A DNA stretch of 60,000 bases, from assembly GCF_001949145.1 (NCBI RefSeq), contig NW_019091362.1, positions 11,257,948-11,317,947 on the forward strand. The letters run 5' to 3'. The notes beneath the pieces are model-generated. The model was not told the DNA's origin. It saw only the letters and a program-made list of their open reading frames with translations, and searched no databases. Source of the stretch: Acanthaster planci. Lineage: Eukaryota; Echinodermata; Asteroidea; Valvatida; Acanthasteridae. A program made the translations under genes and the position numbers. This document shows, piece by piece, positions 13,776-25,068 of the stretch (the stretch's first letter is position 1; the number at the start of each line of letters is the position of its first letter).

Positions 13776-13838
13776 TAGTCTGGTTCCTTGAACAAACTGC
13801 CCTTCAGACTTGTGGACTTGTGACTGGGAATCAGTCTA
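13776..13838. repeat. Small TAGTCTGGTTCC palindromic element
   Basis: TAGTCTGGTTCC at the left is inverted at the right as GGGAATCAGTCTA (imperfect). It shares this terminus with the 62-bp palindrome at 30,951-31,012, so both are probably deletion derivatives of one TIR element family. Confidence 0.4.
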
Positions 13839-14241
13839 CTAGCGAACATTCAGGCTGAGCAGAAATAACATACATGGATTGGTATTGCATGGGTTGTACA
13901 TGTACATGCACATGTATGTACAAGTACGTTCTGCTTATACAATGTACCAGCATTTTAAGTCAGAGCTGGATATTGTTGTCTCATTGTGCTACAATTTTGC
14001 CTTGAGCCAGGAACCAAGCAAGACATAGAATCAAACAAACTAACAGGTGCAATATATGCAAACCATCATTCATTTTTTTAAAAGCAGTCCCACTCCACAT
14101 GGCACCATTAGGATACATGTACATTACATATTGTATGTGCAGATATATGCAATTGGGCACCACATTACTGGTGTCCATTTCAAAATTTCACTGGTGTTTT
14201 TGCAATTTACCCCAGGAGTGCACTGCCAATGAAATATGGAC

Positions 14242-14704
14242 TTAAGGTGTGTTTCCATTGGACTTTTCTTCCTTGGGCATGTGGAAACTTACCACGACAT
14301 TCCTTCGTGTCAATCTACCTCACATTTTCACGTGGACTTTTTTTACAGTGACAAAATGTTTATTTGCTGTGTTAGGTCTCAAAAGACGGGCCGATTACAT
14401 TGCCTTAGCAGTATAAACCATGACAAAATCGGCAAAATCTGACCAACATATGACAAAAACTAAGACAAATTCGGCCAAATCTGCCACAAATAAGATTAAC
14501 CCGTACAGGAAAGCCCTGTACATAGCTTTATTCGGGCACGCCTCACTGTGTGAGTGCGGCATACTGCTGTGTAGTGCGCAAGGAGATGGAGACTGGGAAC
14601 CATACAACCATTTTTGCATGCCCGCTATCGAACACTGTGCAGCAGTAGTCTGGTTCGTAGGTTTAGCGGGAATGGTTGCAGTCAATCTGCAATGTTCCCC
14701 ATTT
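14242..14704. mobile_element. Family A repeat, copy 2 (right part missing)
   Basis: Starts TTAAGGTGTGTTTCCATTGG and follows copies 1 and 3 up to the internal GTTCCCCATT near 14,694, where similarity stops. The right third and right TIR are lost. It includes the shared GAGACTGGGAACCATACAAC and AGTAGTCTGGTTCG blocks. Confidence 0.75.
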
Positions 14705-15093
14705 AATCTGAATCAGTGCCTCAGCTAGTAAATTTATATTAGGATGAAAAAAGTTTCTGCAGTATCAGAATTTATCATGTATGAATTTCTCACTAAACAT
14801 ACAGGTACATGTACATTTTAGTGTAAGAACAAATATGTATGTATTCTGATGAACTGCACATCCAAAACCTACGGCATTAGTACACACAGCAACATCTGCC
14901 TCATCATCTAAGAAAGAGGAAAGTACAGTATGAACTGTGAATTCAAAGAAACGTGCAGGCTCATCACGTCTGCCTGACGATAAATTCGTAATTCCACTCA
15001 TATTCATAATCCTGCTCACATTTGTGGAACAAGGAATAATGTGTATCTTAGCCTTGTACTAAATGTGTACAGGACACAGACTTCTTGCTGCAC

Positions 15094-15453
15094 GAAGCCT
15101 TTTATGAGTTAAATTTGACAAAAATCTGGTACACTGAATTAAATCTGATTGCATATGGATACAACAATTTGAAATCCCCAGATTAAAGATTCTTTTGCTA
15201 TACCTTGTGATTCGGGGCAAGATTTTGCATATCAACCACCACCTCTGGAATGGACCGGTTCCTTTGTGCCCTTCTCATCCACTGAGAACAGTGTAGTGGT
15301 GCAAGGTGTCTCTCATGCAACTAAGGAAAAGCTTGCCCCACATCATAAGGTATAGCAACAGTGTCTTCATTACGAAGAATTCAAATTATGTTCACATGAA
15401 TTCAAAGAAGACAGTGAACAAGATTCTATTCAAATTTACCTCACAAAAGACTA
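15094..15453. mobile_element. Family B inverted-repeat element, copy 1
   Basis: The left arm begins AAGCCTTTTATGAGTTAAAT and continues with ATCTGGTACACTGAATTAAA. The right arm is its imperfect reverse complement (AGTGAACAAGATTCTATTCA, then AATTTACCTCACAAAAG). An inner pair also matches: CTATACCTTGTGATTCGGGG against CCCCACATCATAAGGTATAG. It is a foldback MITE of about 360 bp with no coding capacity. A more complete copy is at 45,269-45,816, and a short piece of the right end (GTTCAAATTTTCCTCACAAA) lies at about 10,257. Confidence 0.7.
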
Positions 15454-16521
15454 TGCTGCACTGTGCAATGTGCATGCTTCATGCCACTATAAAATTTGTA
15501 CAGGCTGGGCAAGAGGATGGCGCAAAATCAATGATTCTCAAGTTTGATTGACCAAATCCCCCCTTCTATGTGTGACAAATTATCCTGAAATTTGATTCAG
15601 TTAAGGTTAAATAAGCGAGTCCTCAGTGTCAATGTTTGGATGTTACTGTATGTATACATAAATCACATATTACACATGTACCCACAGCTACAGATGTTAT
15701 GGCGCACGTAGTTGTACGTGTACTGGAAGCATGTACCAAGTTTACAGAAGGCCTAATTATTTCGCGCACTGCCTATTAGGTGACAGTGACAAGCAGGGAT
15801 GGGCTTGAATCCAATCTTCATGTAACTGGTGTGTGGGCCCCAACACCGCCAACAAAATAATTATGAGCTGCAGCAATTATTTCACCATGTGGGTGGCTCG
15901 CTGCCTTCCAGAGTGGCCTTGTGCGCAAACGAGCATGCATTTTCTGGCAATTCTACTGGTACCGGTACACAGCAAAATGCACAGGCTATTCCCACTCCCT
16001 CCCTTCCCCCGACACGCAATATATTTGCATGTACAGCTCTGCGCCCGCTAAAGAGCAATACCCTGGGCCGGTTGGACTGGCCAAGATTCACATGTTTAAT
16101 GCATTCGGTGCAAGTGGTGCATTCTCCAGTACTCTTCCCGTGTCGCAGTGTCTGCCCAGGGGTCTGCTGAAGCCCTTTCCATACAAAATCTTCAAACGTC
16201 CCTACCATGAATGCCTCTCCTCCTCTCGTGCTGGCCAGACAGATAACGTTCCTTTATCACTTTGTCCTTTCTTTCCTGGTGGTTGCAGTACTTGTACTTT
16301 ACACGCATAAATTTTGGGATGAAAAGGACTGTCCTGTGAATGCGATCATGATGTTTATTTAATAGGTTTCATTGTTTATGCCAATCACAAAACCTCAAGG
16401 ACACTTTTGTCATATTTCACAAGCTTGCTCACTGCATTTAGGCTTTCCTGAGAACTTTATCTTGTAGCAGGTTTAATTTTGAGAAGCTGAAATTACTATC
16501 TCAGTATATTTATTGACAACC

Positions 16522-16537
16522 TTTTTTTGGGGGGGGG
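16522..16537. repeat. T7G9 homopolymer junction
   Basis: Seven T followed directly by nine G. Confidence 0.9.
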
Positions 16538-19500
16538 ACAGCATGTACATGTAATTATGAGACTCTGCTGAATGCAAATTGTACTTCCGACCAAAAATCA
16601 TTTTAAAAAACTGCTCAGGTGAGTTGAATTGAACAAACATGAACCACTTCATGCCCCTACCCCCCCCCGGAAAGATGTGCTTTTCCATGCCAGGATTTTG
16701 GGCAAATAATGCAAGTGGCATGTTAACATCCGTATGCAGTAGAACTAGTAGATGACTCCCACTGTGTTTGTAAACCCACATTTGAGTAATTCCTGTTGTG
16801 TTTGTTAACACACACCGGCTCAAACTGCATGTGCTGTAGTCAATGACTGGAAATGAGCAAGTAGGGTACCCGCAAATGTACCATACAACTGTATGTTAAG
16901 GCAGTGCGCTGTAGCATATACATCACTCAGAGACTTTGCTGTCTAGGAGTTTAACATGAGCGATGATGCAGAAACAAATCTTGGGACCAGCACAGACCAG
17001 CATTTGCAAAGTCCACCTTTGTAAAGGACTGTGGTTGTGGTACATTTTCATTTGTGCTACTCTTTTCATTAAAAAAGCATTATTTTTGGCTGAAACTAAT
17101 ACTGTCCACGGGTGGTTAAAATACTGTTTTGTGCCAATAACGGGATCACATTACCAAAACCAACCAGCCATATGCTTAATATGCAAATAGATGCCCTGAA
17201 CCTGTTTTGACTCATGAGCGTTCCATCTGTCTTTTCAGAACAGTGTAACGTAATACAGACAATGGATCTCACTTCTCGAGTCTACATGTATGAGCTCCCG
17301 ACAGGCCTATCAAGTGAACATAATTTTTAAGAAAGGATAGATCATTACCAGTTCCATGTAAGCATGACGCAGTTTAGGCTGGAAATTAATTTCACTCTTC
17401 TTTGAATACTGTGTAGCACATGTACATATGGATCATTTCCAGTCCCTAAGCTTGGCTTCGCCGAATAAGGACTGTTCACTGTTGTACATATACTGCTCTG
17501 TAATAACATAATTACATAAACCAATCTCATTCTCAGAAGAGGCAAATTCAGAATTGCCAATTTCAACTTCGGGATGAGTAGCTAATTACTACTAAAAACT
17601 AATTACAAGGGAAACTAACAAATGTGCGACAAAAATGTTCTTCAGTAGTGAAAACAAAATTTCAAAAATCTTGAAATACATGTGACTTTTCGATCTCGTA
17701 CATGTATACTGAACTTCTGCCCAGGGCAAATTCCCGAGACACTTTTCCCCAAGACAGAAAGTCCAGTGCCGACAGTGCAAGTCATTAATAGCATGGGAAA
17801 GTGGCCCAGTAGAGTGTACATGTACTTCCTGCCCGACCACAACAGCATGCTACATGTACATGTACACATACATACAGTGAAACTACATGTACACCTGGTT
17901 GGACTTTTCGCCATGGTGTGGCATGTGGCGAATATTTCCAGTAAATTTGTTCCTCTTTTGGTCCCAATCATGGCAAAAATCACTGACACAGTTGGAAGAT
18001 TAACTGTTGTTTAGAGTGCACCATTTTCAGATGATGAGGGCAGAAGGGTCATTCCATGAGGTTGGGCACAATTTGTGAAAGTGTCCTTGTTACATGGATA
18101 CCTTATATACCTGTCATGACCTGTAGAGTACATGCAGGTCATTTACTCGTAAAAATAACACACACATCTGTATTCAAGCCTTGCAAGATGTAAAACAATG
18201 TTAATTTGGAATCCACATGCAGGAAAATAGCTATTCATTTTTACAGAACATATGAAACAATTGACATCGTCACAAACTGTGCCCCAACCTCATGGAATGA
18301 CCTGGTAACATTGTGTCTGAGGACAAATACCAATGCAAAAGGTCTTGCAAAGCGCCCTCACATGTCATTGTACTCACAGCCCAGTTACTCCCCCCGCGGC
18401 CTCGATAAACTTTTTCCGTGTCTAAAGTCCAAGTGCGGACAATGGTAACATTTGACCATTTTTTATTTGACCAGCAGCTGTATAAAAACCCTCTGAAAGA
18501 GTCCACTGCAGAAACGGCTGTAGTCCTGGATTATTCTCTGTACAGAGCAACAACCTCTCATCCAAGATGGACAACTACTATCCAGCAGGACCATCCCAAC
18601 AAAGCAGCACAGTACAGGCGGCAAATCCAAACTGGGCATTTTGTTCAAAGCTGAATCGTTGAGGGTCTCTGTTTATCATGTCTACATGAAGATGAACATG
18701 TCATTTCTAGCTTGGGGCTCTTACAATATACATTACTAGTACATGTACATGTACCTGTTGGTAACAAAATACACAATGCACATCATGTTCTGTGTACAAC
18801 TCATTTACCCATCACAAACGGGAATGATACTATAATACACCTGCACTCAGGTCACATGTAAAGTAGCAAAATCTCCAGGAAAGGGGAAAAAAATCCATGT
18901 CCAAGCTACATGTACATGTAGTACATGTACATGTATGTGCAGAAGCGTGGGTGTCATTATGTGAAGAGCTCTCCAAGGCAAACATACTGGTATGAATGAG
19001 ATGACCACTGGTTCTGAGAAATCATCTACCCTCACATGGTGGCAGGAAAATTGATCTCTTGTCGTCTAAGTGCGTGTCCATTTAAGTACACTTCACGTGC
19101 ACAATGCTTGTGATTACAATGGTACATGCAAATGTATGAGTGCGTGTAGAAAGCGTAACTAGTACAAAATGTCTGAATGTATTGCAATGAGCAGACATAC
19201 ATGTATATCATGTATTTATGATGCACATTTACAATGCATGCAGGCCACTGTGCCGAGGTGGGGGAGTGTGAGATGGGCCGATGTGAATATTTAAAGACAA
19301 CTTACACCTAGGAAATGCTGTACAGTGAGCAGCATGAAATTTCAAATTCAAACAAAATGCAATAACGTAAATGTACATGTATGTTTGCTGCATGCGTTCC
19401 ATGTTTCTGTGACTTACACGTGGAAGTATGAGGACAAGGATGGGCGTAGTCTAGATTCAGGACATCATTGTTTCTACCAGTATAAACACCGAAAAAATTA

Positions 19501-19591
19501 AGTCCAGAAAAATTGCTCCTGTGAATGCTGAAGGGCAAGGGTTACTACATGTAAGTTGAGCATAGATAATCATGTCACGACATGTATGTAA

Positions 19592-19756
19592 CAGTGTTGT
19601 ATTCAAGTCCCTCACAAGTCCTTTCACAAGTCCCTTCACAAAGCAAGCTACAAGTAACAGAGTGAACAATAACCAAAAAATTCTTTAGTCACAGTTTTTT
19701 TGAACAGCTTGTGAATTAAAACCTACTGACTGGTGATGGACTCGAATACAACACTG
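19592..19756. mobile_element. hAT-like MITE (165 bp) with 8-bp target duplication
   Basis: The left end CAGTGTTGTATTCAAGTCC and the right end, as reverse complement CAGTGTTGTATTCGAGTCC, agree at 18 of 19 positions. The flanks GTATGTAA (19,584-19,591) and CTATGTAA (19,757-19,764) form an 8-bp duplication with one mismatch. An 8-bp duplication with a CAGTG terminus is diagnostic of the hAT superfamily. CAAGTCC motifs repeat inside the left end. Confidence 0.85.
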
Positions 19757-20142
19757 CTATGTAACAATGTTTGGGCGTGCTCTTGAATGCGTATGCGCAA
19801 TACACACATAGCGCTACACGTATGTGAAAAAATCAGCACAGAACCATGCAGCAGCCTGCAAGTGGAATGAAGTCCCCCCTTCTTCACTGGAAGTTGAGCA
19901 AATGGACTGGACTACATGTACATGTATGTTTAGGATCCGGGTTGTGTGGGAGTGGACACCCTCTATTGGAGACATGCAGACTTGTCACACAGCAGAGAGC
20001 CATTGTGCCCTAGGCCAGCTGGGAATACAAACTTACAAACACTTCAGGCAGTGGACTACTGGTAAGATGGCATGGGAGAGGGCTGATGAATTGTCCCTCT
20101 CTACCTTTCCTCCCTACCCCCAAGTGTCTCTCTGGGACCTAC

Positions 20143-20238
20143 CTGTCTTAGAAGGCTATTGGAACTAGTGTCAGAGAAGCTGCCATCAGAGCGCTTGAAC
20201 TTCCCTTTCCGCCTTGCACCTTTTCCAACACTCTGACT
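20143..20238 (-). CDS. CACNB: CACNB exon 2 (conserved N-terminal basic/Ser segment)
   Basis: A 96-bp, 32-codon, phase 0-0 exon. The acceptor follows a long T-rich tract (read on the minus strand) ending TTTTGGGCAG. The donor is ACAG then GTAGGT. The peptide starts SQSVGKGARRK, continues KGKFKRSDGSFSDTSSNS and ends LLRQ. From memory of the family, vertebrate beta subunits carry KGRFKRSDGSTSSDTTSNS then FVRQ at the same place, followed by an exon boundary before GSADSYTSR. The agreement in sequence, exon length and boundary is close. The segment precedes the SH3 domain, and alternative splicing of this region gives beta subunits different membrane targeting and gating. It is the strongest protein-coding call in the first 56 kb. 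Confidence 0.93.
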
Positions 20239-21962
20239 CTGCCCAAAACAGAAAGCAAAAAAAAAAATAAAAATAAAAAAAATAAAAAACCAAAAACATT
20301 TATTTAATGCATCGTCGTCTTGAAAAGAGGTGCTGGCAAACCTGTGCATCAGGAGGCCCAAATCTGTTAGGCCTGAGCACTACAGTATCACTCCCCCTAA
20401 CTAAACACAAGGGCACCTTTGAAAACCACACTGTCACCACAAAACAAACCACAAACCACAAACTGCACTGTAATTATGCATTGTAATTATGGATGCAATG
20501 ATGCCACCTTATAATGCATATCACAATTCTTACCAGAATGATATGCATCACAATATGTTGAACTTTAAGGTGTTTTACTTACAGCTGCTTTATGACAGGT
20601 CTTTTCATTTATTCATTGTACTGTCTACAAGCTTCCACTTTTACATTCTCTCAAGTAAATACAAAGTACAAAGCCATGAAAAACTTCTGTCAAATATTCA
20701 TGTAAGATTCATTTTGAAAGCCCAGTTTGAATGGTTAGGTCTACGCGTGGACATTGATATACATGTATGTACATGTATGTGCAAAATAAAAAAAATACTG
20801 ATATGAACACATGGGTGCGTATCTGCAGGCGGCGATGGATTTTAAATGTGGAGGACTCTAATGCCAGAAGAACGGTCGAATGCTAAAAATACATGTATAC
20901 TCCTAGTGGCAATACACTCTATGTTTAAGTGCATGCTCTACCAGTACACTATATTGTCTGTGCAAAGCCATGCCTACTAATTGCCAGCCAGTTAAGTGCA
21001 GTCCATTAAAATTCAATCCCGCAAATGAGAAAAGACATGTAGTGATGACCAAGAAATGCAAAGACGCCGTAGAAATGGGCCCGGCGTCACGTTTGTCACA
21101 CACTGTGTCAACCAAGACGACAAAAAAAAAGTCCACAGGCCAAAATGTCTTCATCATGGCATTCGAAACAATCATAATACATTGTACGTACAAGTACATG
21201 TGGGAAGAGCAGTTCACACAGCTACATGTACGTACCAGTCGGTACATGTACAACCTCCACTTGGATCACACATTGCATTGCTATTTTAAATTTATCACTA
21301 CTCGAACATCGGACACTTTTTAAAGAATGCTGGTACCGGTGCCTGTAGTGTGTAGGTGTACATCAGTGTACATGTACATGTACATGTGTACTGTACAAAT
21401 TTATAAGTGTGCATCAGGTATGCTGTGATCAATTATCCTCATGCTTACTTGGATTACCAACCCGCATATAAGCAATTAGCAGCATGGTCTTGCCCTAATG
21501 AAAAAAGAACAGTTCCAGTGTACCTGTGTGTGTACATGCATACTTTTGTATACCCTGCAAAGCTATGGAGTTAATTTTAATGGTACCCTTGGTACATGTA
21601 CAAAGCCTGTTCTATTATCCTTGCTCAATATGAGAGATACATGTATTATCATTGTTTACACGCAACTTATTTTCTTCAATGCAACGTCAGCCTGTGCTGT
21701 GTGAACCGCAATCAAAAGAATCCATGAACTTGTAAAGATCTTCAACCTCGCTGCCTCGTTATGCTTTCTTTTACAGACCCACATTTCCTCCGACCACATG
21801 AAAAAATGATGAGGATACTGACATTTTATCAATACATGCAGTTTGGGGCTGGGAACCCCTTCAGATGAGAGAAAAAAATGAACAACACTGTGCTACTGAG
21901 ATAAGGACATCTCACAGTCACTAACTGAAACCAGCTTTGATGTGACGAAACAAACCACATGT

Positions 21963-22512
21963 CAGTGTTGTAACCAAGTCATTTTTTCCCAAATTAAGTC
22001 TCAAGTCAAATTTTCCCCAAGTCAAAGTCTGAAGTCAGATTTTCCCGGGTAATTTGCTCATTGTTTTACACAAATGTATGCTGGTAGTACATGTAGCTCT
22101 TTTCCAGCCATTGAAAGAACTTCCTTCTTTTATTCTTTCAGATCATTCACGTACATGTACATGTATAAATACAGAGTACTGCATTGAACAAATGATATAA
22201 CATCTATTAAAGAAATCGCACCCCTCGAGATGGCAGCCTGTGAACCGCCTGTACAGGCCCAGTTGCACAATGTATGGACAACTGGGCAACATGCTTTCGT
22301 GCTTGCTAGCCTATACATGTATATGAAGGGTCGGCATTGAACGGGCCTTCTTTTTAACTAATTATGTGAGGACATCCAAAAGTCTATTCATTATTTGTAA
22401 CAAACGTTTGTCAAAAGTCCAATTCAGTCAAGTCCCAAGTCATTTTTTTCCAAGTCTCAAGTAAAAAAATCCCCACTTGAGTCCGAGTTAGCAACTCGAG
22501 TCAATAACACTG
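21963..22512. mobile_element. hAT-like element with AAGTC subterminal arrays
   Basis: Starts CAGTGTTGTAACCAAGTC and ends (reverse complement) CAGTGTTATTGACTCGAG. Both ends carry tandem AAGTC/AAGTCTCAAGTC-type motifs (about 21,977-22,045 and 22,408-22,490), as expected for hAT transposase-binding subterminal repeats. The immediate flanks (CCACATGT, TCATACAT) are not a clear duplication, so the ends or the flanks have changed since insertion. Confidence 0.6.
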
Positions 22513-22659
22513 TCATACATGTACATGTATAAAAAGGTGTCTGTACAATGTACAAATGTACACCTTAATGATTCAGCCTGAATCCTTGCAAGGAAGCACA
22601 GAGTAGTGACAGTTGCATGCAGGCATCGACATTCACTGTTGTCCAATTGCCCGGGACAA

Positions 22660-23300
22660 GTAATTTCTTCTTTCGGGCAAGTAAAAATGGAGGACAAATT
22701 GCCAGATACACTGGTACTTTTTTCTTTTCGTGGCCAAGAGCAGCAGTCGCCCAATTTCCTTTTGATTTGTTTTTCTCTTCGCTTATAAAAAGTGGTCAAA
22801 TGTACAGAGCTTTGTGGTGATGCAAATGTTTTTTTGCATCATCTCGTACAGGCACATGTACAAACCTGTGTGTATTAAAACCCCAACAGTCCCAAATCCT
22901 CCAATTTAAATACAATTTTACATACACCCTTGGGGGTTAGGGTTTTAAGCATGCTGTATATTTAGCAGGGCACCTTTCCACACAAGGGAAAATGCATACA
23001 CAAACTCTTAAATACCCTTGTGTCTGGGTACCAAACCTTGGTTATTGCACGTGCGGAGCAGAGGAGCTGTGATGGCTGGATGGTCGAAGACTGTTTTACA
23101 TGTGGCTGTGACTTCAACATTAGTGAATTTTACCCAGTACTTGTGTGCGTACATGTTTTTGAATAAATAGCACCAGGCAAAATCCTCAAGTAGTTAAGAA
23201 AGAGCCCTTGCCAGAACTTGATATGAATGATGCATCAGAGTCCTGCACACTCTCTGCATGATAAAGTTGGGGTGATGCACATGTATATACATGTATTCAT
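22660..23300 (+). repeat. Family D repeat, copy 1
   Basis: Matches the reverse complement of 32,245-32,795 along its length. Shared blocks include GTGTCTGGGTACCAAACC, GGTTATTGCACGTGC, CACCAGGCAAA and TATGAATGATGCATCA. It differs from copy 2 by carrying a 66-bp TTAA-flanked insertion (22,879-22,944) and extra ACATGTA bases near 23,278-23,295. The nature of the family is unknown; no coding capacity seen. Confidence 0.7.
22879..22944. mobile_element. Nested TTAA-flanked mini-MITE
   Basis: Lies between TTAA at 22,875-22,878 and TTAA at 22,945-22,948. The inner ends AACCCCAAC and (reverse complement) AACCCTAACCCCC are inverted. Family D copy 2 lacks it and shows a single TAAA at the same point, giving an empty site. 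A diverged relative (AACAGTCCAAAATCCTC ... GGGGTTAGG) is at about 29,713-29,785. Confidence 0.6.
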
Positions 23301-23360
23301 GTTGTATTGTAGCCAAAAAGGAACTTACTGTCCCGTGAAGCAATGAGCGACTAAACCAGG

Positions 23361-23428
23361 GGTTGGGCAAGTAAAATCTTACCTTGGGCAAGTAAAGTTT
23401 CATTGCTACTTGCCCCTTGGCAAGTAGT
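23361..23428. repeat. GGCAAGTAA direct/inverted motif cluster
   Basis: GGGCAAGTAAAATC, GGGCAAGTAAAG, then inverted CTACTTGCCCC and GGCAAGTAG within 70 bp. Similar GACAAGTAA/GGCAAGTAA motifs occur at about 22,655-22,685. It resembles a transposon subterminal array, but no terminus was fixed. Confidence 0.4.
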
Positions 23429-24939
23429 TAATAAACCGATGTTGAGGCCTGGTTGCATCCATCCCTTATGGTGTCACCAGTACACTGTGCTTCACATTTG
23501 TGCAAGTGAATTTATATTCACACAAATCTAAATAAAATCTACATAGTGTACACTGTATATATACATGTACATGGATGGTGTTTGTGAGTTTACATACATG
23601 AGCATGTACAGTTCTTGTATATGTAACGGTACACGTTCATGTATACATGTATGTGTGGGCCCATCCTCCTTCATGGCTACCGTTGAACGCTCCAAGGTGC
23701 ATCCTTGTGTGGTGACCTGACTTGATCCAACTGCAAGAAAATCCAATTAAAATTGAATGGCAGGGAGTCCGTGTAACCCGTAGATCCCCATCCATGCACT
23801 CAGGTCCAATGTACAAGGTGTAGGGCAAGCTTGTTCACTGTGTACATTTTCTGGTTGACTGTCTCTCCGAGGCATAAATTATCGGTGTCTGAAAATGTGT
23901 GGTGGAAGATGTGACGTACATGTACTGAACAAGTAGGCCTACTGTACAAGTACACGTAGGCCTGTGTGGGGTTGGTGCCTGTGTATACATGTACATGTGT
24001 ATCGTGCATGATGATGAATGATACACAAATTGGTTCTACATGTGTGTGGTACCTTTTAAATTACTTGGATTACGGAATAACCACCGGAAAAAATTGCCGT
24101 CCACGGGCACCACCATTTCAGATTACAGGGGCCCCTGTTATTATTTTATGCTCACTGCCCGACCCCCGGAACCAAAAATTCTGTAATTCAAAAAATAACA
24201 TTAATTCAAAAAAATCTGATTCTACTCAGTGCAAGACTGTGCTTTCAACCCTGGCAACATAACCAAACAAAAACAACCCGAGTGTTAGAATATACATGTA
24301 AATGCATGCATAACTGTTCATTAACTTCGATGCATGTACACAGGCATCTTTTCATGAACACGTAGAGTACAGTGTGTGTTTATTCATCATAAAATGCACA
24401 AGTGTACACAGGTACATGTACATGTACATGTAGTGTACGGAGCATGGTGGGTGCATGTGTACATGTATTTGTAGATCTCCAAAATTTTCATCACAGACAC
24501 AAACTGCCGCTACATGTACCGCGTGTATGGTTGGTCAAAGTTTGTATGGCATTCACCACTAGCTACAGCTTTTTCGCTTCAAAGATGCAGCTTTGCTCTG
24601 TAATCAGTTAAAGAGAGTCTCTTCCTTTTGCATCGAGTAGAGCTACATGTCCATGTACACGCTCAGAGTTTTGAAAGTTTCTTGACATTTTTAGCTATAC
24701 ATCTTTTGTGTATGCACAGCACTGACAGCCAGCCCTAGTTTGCCAAGCACTAGTTGGCAAAAGCTAGTAGTGTACAAGTGTGACACAACACCAGACAATG
24801 TCTGTGAGGCAGAACATGAAGAAGATAACCTGCTAATTTTCAAGGGAAATCAAACAATCCCCCAAATTTAGTGGATTTCAGTTATGTTTTCATGAACACT
24901 GATTTCCAGTGTGCAAACCGTGCTCTCCAAAATGCATGA

Positions 24940-25068
24940 TACTTTTTGTTATAATGCTACTGGTCTTACACTAAACCTAATGTATTACAAGTAATACCTT
25001 TTGTTACAATGTACATTCTTTCACTAATGCTACTGGTCTTACACTAAACCCAATGTATTACAGGTAAT
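24940..25068. repeat. Two-copy local duplication (73-bp offset)
   Basis: AATGCTACTGGTCTTACAC, followed by TAAACCTAATGTATTACA, occurs at 24,953 and again at 25,026 with few differences. The TTTTGTTAYAATG piece is also repeated. Confidence 0.7.

Larger units (their letters stand above)
6120..20142. other. CACNB intron between exon 2 and the alternative exon
   Basis: About 14 kb without a supportable gene apart from the possible internal promoter at its left end. It holds a retroposon-like tail (9,765-9,975), a pogo-like element (11,334-12,027), a small palindrome (13,776-13,838), family A copy 2 (14,242-14,704), family B copy 1 (15,094-15,453), a hAT-like MITE (19,592-19,756), two T/G homopolymer junctions and scattered TACATGTA. 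An 18-20 bp tandem duplication (AAAGGAAAAATTATGTCA twice) lies at about 8,320-8,356. The open frames of 110-130 codons near 15.8-16.3 kb have no recognisable content. Confidence 0.6.

Noticed and set aside
15829-16310. Overlapping open frames of 108-129 codons on both strands
   Set aside because: No recognisable domain, no splice context, and similar frame lengths on both strands, as expected for stop-poor, GC-richer non-coding DNA.
18206-18506. Minus-strand frame with a GTGAGT donor at about 18,368
   Set aside because: No acceptor or start in good context, and nothing resembling a beta-subunit sequence.
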